Notes under the pieces: model-generated
What the model was told of the DNA's origin: nothing
Database searches by the model: none
The model's input: the letters and a program-made list of their open reading frames with translations, nothing else
Assembly: GCA_950295325.1 (NCBI GenBank)
Contig: OX485803.1
Location: forward strand, 12,338,001-12,402,000
DNA length: 64,000 nt
From: Polytrichum commune
Lineage: Eukaryota; Streptophyta; Polytrichopsida; Polytrichales; Polytrichaceae
Reading direction: 5' to 3'
Shown: in pieces, positions 58,607 through 64,000 of the stretch
How positions within the stretch are numbered: the first letter of the stretch is position 1
Layout: each line of letters opens with the position of its first letter
Program-made: the position numbers and the translations under genes

Positions 58607-60479
58607 TTGAATGCTACAAAGTCCAAGCTAAACATCAAATATCATATTCATGTATTCAATACTCAACAAGTAATAATACAAACATTCATTTATTGTATCA
58701 TGTAGTATTTTCAATGTATAGAATATAATATATCAAAAGTGCATGCTCGAGTACAACAATACTACAACTATGAAACTACATCATACTATCGACAACAAAC
58801 TACATCAACTTGTCACTAAATTATCATTATTTATAAATTTATAATCTATATATAAGTTAATAATTTTTAGTTTTATGGAATGTAAAATTTAGATATTATG
58901 ATAATATGGATTACAATATGTAAAGTACAATGGCATTTGTGTATTATGTGCTCAACTATATGTATCTGGCAACCATGCTAAAAGCTATTGCACATTTATG
59001 TACTCCAAATGTTCGTAAGCGATGCATATAAAACTCGGAAAAAAAACGAAGACATCATTAACATCCCTCTTTTTAACTTTGTACGTACAAGGATCAACAA
59101 GTATGTTGATCTACGTGTCTTTGAGGCACTCATAGTAAGTGAGTGTCTAACAAGAGAATGTACCCACCACGTACATATGACATCTACTACACAATGAACC
59201 AAAAAAGATGGATACACCAATGGTGTTGATTGATGAGGGCCGGTTTAGACTATGGTGTAGTAGTGCACCAGTCAATAATCTTGGGGGAATGGAGCAATAT
59301 GATTGGCTACGAGATGGATTCTTCCCTAGCCACTATTTATAGAGGGTTTACACTACGGCCAAGACTTCTTCAGTGAAAAATTCCAATCATGGATGAAAAA
59401 ATGACACGGCTATCCACATGGGCACACTTTTTTGTTAGGGGGTTCTTTAGAGGTCCAATTTCTTGGGCAACCTCAAACCCTAAGACAAGAAACTTGGCCT
59501 CTAGAGAACTCCAACTAGAGGCGTTTCTTTTAATAATAATAAACGCCTCAAGCTTGTCCGCCATACCAACCGTTGCCTCAAATAACCTTGTCTTGGGTTG
59601 AAATTATTGCATTTCTCCACCGTAGTCTAGACCAGCCTTCAATATTTCAGAAAAAGGTATGGATTTTGATCTTTCCAAAATCATTCCTTTGTACATGTCA
59701 CATATAAGTTCCACATCAAACTTTTGAATGTCTCAAACATTTCGAACTTTAGGATCCCAAAGTGAAAATCTCAAGGACCGTACCCAACCTATATCTATGG
59801 TCCCACATGGTTAAAACTTTGTAAGGTCTATGGTCCATACTAACAATGCACTTTACGTGGCTTGTAGCTATGTTTCACCCTACTCTCATTTGCTTTTGCT
59901 AAAATGAGAGTAAAACTCAACAAATCACATGTCATATTTTGGACTTCTAGAATTAAAAGTATTCATTATTATGATGCATTACAAAGATTTGGGGTAGGAT
60001 CCACATGGTGTGTGTAGATAAATAGGTTTTACTTTGAAATTCCTTGCAACAAAGAAAAAGTGTGAGCACAAGTTGCTCGTGAAGATGCACATAAGCCCAT
60101 TTCAATGTTCAAACAATTCATTCTTTAGTCTTGAACAATTATGGTTGCAATGTTAGCATTTGATTATAAAGGACTTCAATCAATGAGAAGTACAAAAGTA
60201 ATCATATGTGACAACAACCATCATACATATAGAGTATGCAAGTCATTTACTTGAATACATGTTCTCAAGGATGACACAAGGAAACTTTTGTAGCACCCAT
60301 GTTAAGGGGTAAGGGTCTACCTTAAGAAGGAAAAATAAATAAAATGTTTGGGCTAATTTGGGTTGCCATTGTAACCCATTTGACTGCCTTAGGGATGGGG
60401 TCGGTGTCCGTAATATGTGCATTTCCATGCCTTACCCACTTTGTAGAGTAGTCTAGGCATAGGGAGCCAAAGTGTTTGT
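58607..60479. other. No gene recognised outside the shared segment
   Basis: Strongly AT-rich to about 59000, then ordinary intergenic sequence. Short frames only. Confidence 0.4.
59225..59600 (-). repeat. Inverted partner of the 23665-23955 segment
   Basis: Shares, on the opposite strand, GGCCGGTTTAGACTATGG, GATTGGCTACGA, TTTACACT.CGGCCAAGACTT and CAAGAAACTTGGCCTC. This may be a conserved piece of an unrecognised gene or element. The minus frame at 59370-59564 is short and not shared intact. Confidence 0.6.
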
Positions 60480-61660
60480 CTCTTTCGTGTTGGGGAGTGA
60501 TGTTGTGTAAATGAGGTGGGGCAAGTGACGGGACTAGAGAAGGAAGAAAGGTGAGATAAAAGGTGCTTATTAAGGTACCAAGGATTGATGGTGGTAGGAC
60601 TTGGTGATTCTTTGGGCAGGAGATGATTTTTGGTTGTTTCATGGGAATCACTTTGATGTATCTATTAGTTAAGAGTAGAACTTCAGTTGTTAAAGTCTTG
60701 CGGGGGGGAGCTAAGGTGGAGTGTGACCGTGGTGGTGCTTTTGGAGCATTGGTCCCATAACTAGAGTAATTTTCAAGTGAGATGGTGGTTAGGTGGTTTC
60801 CTTCTTGGTCATTTACATGTGCTAGTGGTGGGTGTAGTTGAATGGCCGGTACGTTAGTGATGATGTAATTGTCTAGATTACATTTTTGGGTGTGTAGCGT
60901 GAGGTGCGGGATGGTAAGGCTTGGATAGACATAGCGGCGGTCCCATGATTGTGGTGATCTTTGTGCATTGAGGAGTTTTTCTCTTAGAGCTTGTTGTTTT
61001 GTGGTTCATAGAGGATGTTGTTTGGATTAAGTAAGAGAGTATGGAGCATCCATTTTACCAGTAGTTGGTTGTTGTGTTTTCCATTGTCAACTAAAATGAT
61101 ATGTGTGTTTTTTCTCTCCCTATTTATTTTTATGGGTGGCGGCTTTGAATGTTGTGATGTGTGATGTTGAAGGGGGATGTGTGGGTGTTGAGTGGATGTT
61201 GTATGGCGGGATTATTTGATGGTGGCAGAGGTGGAAAATACAATGTTGGCTTGTAGGAGGGCATAATTGAGTATTTTGGATTTGCTATGGTATTTGGTTT
61301 GGAATTTTGGGGGATTTAGGATGCGAAAGTGCGTGGGTCTTGGATTTGTGGTAGAGCCAAAATGTTAAGGGTGGCTAACTTATTGATTAAATTTTTAGTG
61401 TTGGATTTTTGTGTGGCTGGGAAGGCGGGGTAGAGGGACTTTTGTAGCATTCTTCAGCAAGGGGAGATATTCCATTGGGAAAGTGGTTTCTACAAAGTCT
61501 TAGCAGATGTGGAATTGTTTTTTGAGGATGTATACGGCTTTTGATGTAGGTGATTGTGCGCAAGCTTGGCATTTGAGGAGGGGAGGTATGCTACTCCTCC
61601 ATTGTTCGCTTAGTGTGGTAGCGTATCTCGTGAGGAAGGTGTAGAAGGTAGAGCATTAGA
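60480..61660. other. Strongly G+T-rich + strand segment
   Basis: For over 1.1 kb the + strand is dominated by G and T (for example only about 5 C in the 60 bases from 60961), while flanking sequence is balanced. No open frame longer than about 110 codons exists on either strand. Confidence 0.6.
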
Positions 61661-62029
61661 TTGCTCGTAGTTAAATAAAATGTAATGGGAAAGGCATGAG
61701 AAATAATAAGGTTATAATAAGGCTACAATGCTAGTTCGAAGAGGGATAAAAGTTATCCCATATTGTTTGTATGAACCAATGGCAATAAGAAAAGTAATAA
61801 AAGGCAAAAGCAAGGAGAGCATGAGATCATCTCACTCCAAGCATTGTTCACATGCCTTTGTGCAAACTCATCTGTAGTTCTAGTGATCTCCAATAGGTCA
61901 TGGACTCGCCATGCAAGTGAAGGGCCTAGAGCTTTGATTGCTTTGAGGTTGCAAAGTAGATCTCGAGGTTGGCGCTTCGGAGTGTTGGAGGTGTCCAAGG
62001 GCGCATTTGGTTGTTATAAGCGTTTCTTT

Positions 62030-62330
62030 GTCTTTTTGTTTTTGCTTGGATGTATGTTTGATGCAAGAGCATGTGACTTGAATGTCTTGAGTGTTCAGAG
62101 CCTTATTTGAGAGGTTTAGAGGTTTTGAAATCTCAAAAGCACTTGACTTTAATGTTTTGAGCGTTCAAGGACTTATTTGAAAGCTTTAAAGGTGTTTAGA
62201 CTCCAATAACACATGATTTGAAAGGCGTGAGTATCGAGAAATTTATTTGAGAGGTTCGGAGCTTGAATTTTGTAAGGTTTGTTTGAAACCACTGAAGGTG
62301 TTTTGTGTTGAAGGAACTGTTATTTGAGGG
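62030..62330 (+). repeat. Degenerate tandem array, about 65-70-bp units
   Basis: About four units with GACTTGAATGTCTTGAGTGT, CTTATTTGAGAGGTTTAGAG and related variants (anchor TTATTTGA near 62102, 62171, 62239 and 62317). The last units are diverged. Non-coding. Confidence 0.65.
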
Positions 62331-63333
62331 TCTTGAGGTGTAGAATATCAAGGGGTTACACATCACATACTCAACCGGTTGGCTTCCATTTGTAACTATC
62401 TCTCTTTAGCAGTCGATTCTCCCCGTTCATCGAATAATTTGTTGCACAATCATTGGTGGCTATGTTGTGCATCTGAATTTGTGGTCAGGTGTGTCCTCGG
62501 GACCAAGTATCTTAGCTAGGCACTCATGCCAAGGAGCTTACACCATCAACCCCACCTGTGGCGATGCATGGGGCCCATCTTTCCCAAGGTCAAAAATCGT
62601 GAACTACGAAAAAGGGAAGGGGAGGGTTAAGAGTTCCAAAAGATTGAAATACCTGCGCCTTGTTTTATGTGTTGACCGCACTGTTGGAGTGTGCCACTGC
62701 TGCTGCAGCTCCTACCTAGCTTCTCCTAGCTTTACCGAAATGGGCTTATTCTCGAAGCTTTGTATATAACATTAGTCAGCATAAGAACTCGCTTCCGAGC
62801 TTCGTCTACACTCTCAATTCACTACTACTAGAACCGTGGTAGTTTCACGACACGACGACTCGACACAAAGTGTTCAGAATGAGGGGTTGATCGCACTGGC
62901 CATTTCTGACGCCATTCGTCAACATCTCCGGCTGCAATAGTGTGAAAAGTGATGGGCCAACACCTATTTCTCAACATGATCTCCAAGAATTTCATGGCCG
63001 GAACTGAATGGAAAGTTTGGTGTGATCGGGGCATGACTCGGGCCCCGACTTGGTTTATTCTGGTCACTTTGCGTCGTGAAACAACCACAGTTCCAATAGT
63101 GCTAGTGATTATGGTAACATTTTCTCGTCTCTTTAAGTAATTAACAGTATATTCTTGGCTTCTTAGATGCAAGGCCCACGGCCCACCCCCCAAAGAGGTT
63201 GGATAATGTTATGTCACGTAATTGTCGTGCTCTTTTGGAGACCCTTTCATAGTCACATGTGGAAATTAAGTATAGTTAGGCACTTAAAATCTACGTATTT
63301 CAAAAAAAAACTAAAAAAATCGTAACCCAGGGG
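62331..63333. other. No secure gene; fragment of the CCGG-rich repeat
   Basis: A partial CCGG repeat lies at about 62365-62435. Frames at + 62467-62769 and - 62828-63193 reach 100-121 codons without recognisable domains. The minus one has an ATG but no supporting motif. Confidence 0.35.
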
Positions 63334-63488
63334 ATAACATTATTCATATTCATAACAATGATGTGTGGGACTGACAATATTCCACAAGATATTCCCGGAT
63401 ATTCCTCACATTCAATCTGAATGTGGAGAATATTTTGTAGAATACTGTCAATCCCACAAAACATTGTTATGGATCTGAATAATGTTAT
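63334..63488. mobile_element. Fold-back element, 155 bp, almost entirely stem
   Basis: The left arm (ATAACATTATTCATATTCAT, then AACAATG.T..GTGGGA) pairs with the right arm ending ATGGATCTGAATAATGTTAT over about 70 bp with few mismatches and a very short loop near 63413. It would extrude as a cruciform or form a hairpin RNA. Non-coding. Confidence 0.88.
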
Positions 63489-63739
63489 GAAAACGCCATA
63501 CTGTAGATTAGTAACCTCTCTTGGGCCCAGTTCATGTTAGTCTAACCAAAGCTCAAGCTACACTAGGTATGTATGTAGTCTTGCAGATTCCTCTTCTAGG
63601 GTATAATGTGGTGGGGGTTGTGGGAGGCATGTGGGTTTATTCGCACCATCAAAATTTCAACACGTTTTGTTTGTTCCCAAGCTACTCTAAAGTACACGGG
63701 TATGAAACCCTATATGCTTTCTTGTCGAATTAGTATGCT

Positions 63740-63962
63740 TCAGTGCCCGGGAAGTTTTTGGGCATAGTCGGTCAAGATCCTAGTGATCCACCCGGTTACA
63801 TGTTGACATCTTCCGGTTTTGCTTGATTCATTTGAGGCATATTCCTTCTATAGATTCCTCTAAAACAATCGGTAATTCTCCTGAAGTCTCCAACTTCGAC
63901 CGGTTATTTCTCAAACTCAACCGGCTCATTTGTAACTAACCACCGGTTCTCCCCGGACATAG
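63740..63962 (-). repeat. CCGG-rich dispersed repeat, best-preserved inverted copy
   Basis: Runs from GTGCCCGGGAAGTTTTTGGG to GGTTCTCCCCGGACATAG. All family landmarks are present: ATAGATTCCTCTAAAAC, TCTCCTGAAGTCTCCAACTT and CTCAAACTCAACCGGCTCAT. It defines the family's ends. Confidence 0.82.
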
Positions 63963-64000
63963 GTAAGTTTCTCTTAAGATGTCATACATGTGTCAACTGT

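Noticed and set aside
1-64000. CRISPR array, bacterial operon, rRNA or organelle genome insertion
   Set aside because: No spacer-repeat pattern with regular spacing, no ribosomal RNA signature and no plastid or mitochondrial gene blocks were seen. Genes are spliced with plant-type structure.

Overview
This is nuclear DNA from a land plant. It is AT-rich and gene-poor, with GT-AG introns and a plant-type interstitial telomere motif (CCCTAAA x3). Two of the genes look nucleus-encoded but plastid-targeted, and the third is a plant-specific bHLH of the HECATE type. The HECATE-like gene has an intron just after helix 2, and repeats are mostly short, decayed elements. I lean towards a seed-free plant such as a bryophyte, but the sequence alone does not prove this.

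Layout. Positions 1-2.9 kb hold repeats only. From about 3.1 to 15.7 kb on + lies a large gene for a plastid-type S1-domain RNA-binding protein. I traced fourteen coding exons (5648-15724); the first exon(s) are uncertain and may begin at ATG 3139. From 15.7 to 24.1 kb is repeat territory: a hAT-like non-autonomous element (17287-17899), a fold-back MITE (21317-21672) and a 5'-truncated pogo/Tigger-type transposase (22293-23153). A 52-bp minisatellite (about 24095-24600) directly precedes a four-exon rubredoxin gene (24811-27742, +) whose product has a C-terminal membrane anchor, as in RBD1. From 27.7 to 46.3 kb there are only repeats, including a decayed copia-type gag on - (37177-37611) and several MITEs. 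A two-exon HECATE/INDEHISCENT-like bHLH gene lies on - (46308-48531). From 49 to 64 kb I found repeats and no convincing gene.

The two plastid proteins fit photosynthesis-related roles: plastid RNA metabolism or translation, and photosystem II assembly. The bHLH is a developmental regulator. The three genes do not form a functional cluster. The most striking general feature is that all three carry tandemly duplicated blocks in their introns or 5' flank, and that many small inverted-repeat elements, one of them inside an intron, fill the window. I found no undescribed defence or biosynthetic system. The best leads are the MITE families, the dispersed CCGG-rich repeat and the intron-expansion pattern.
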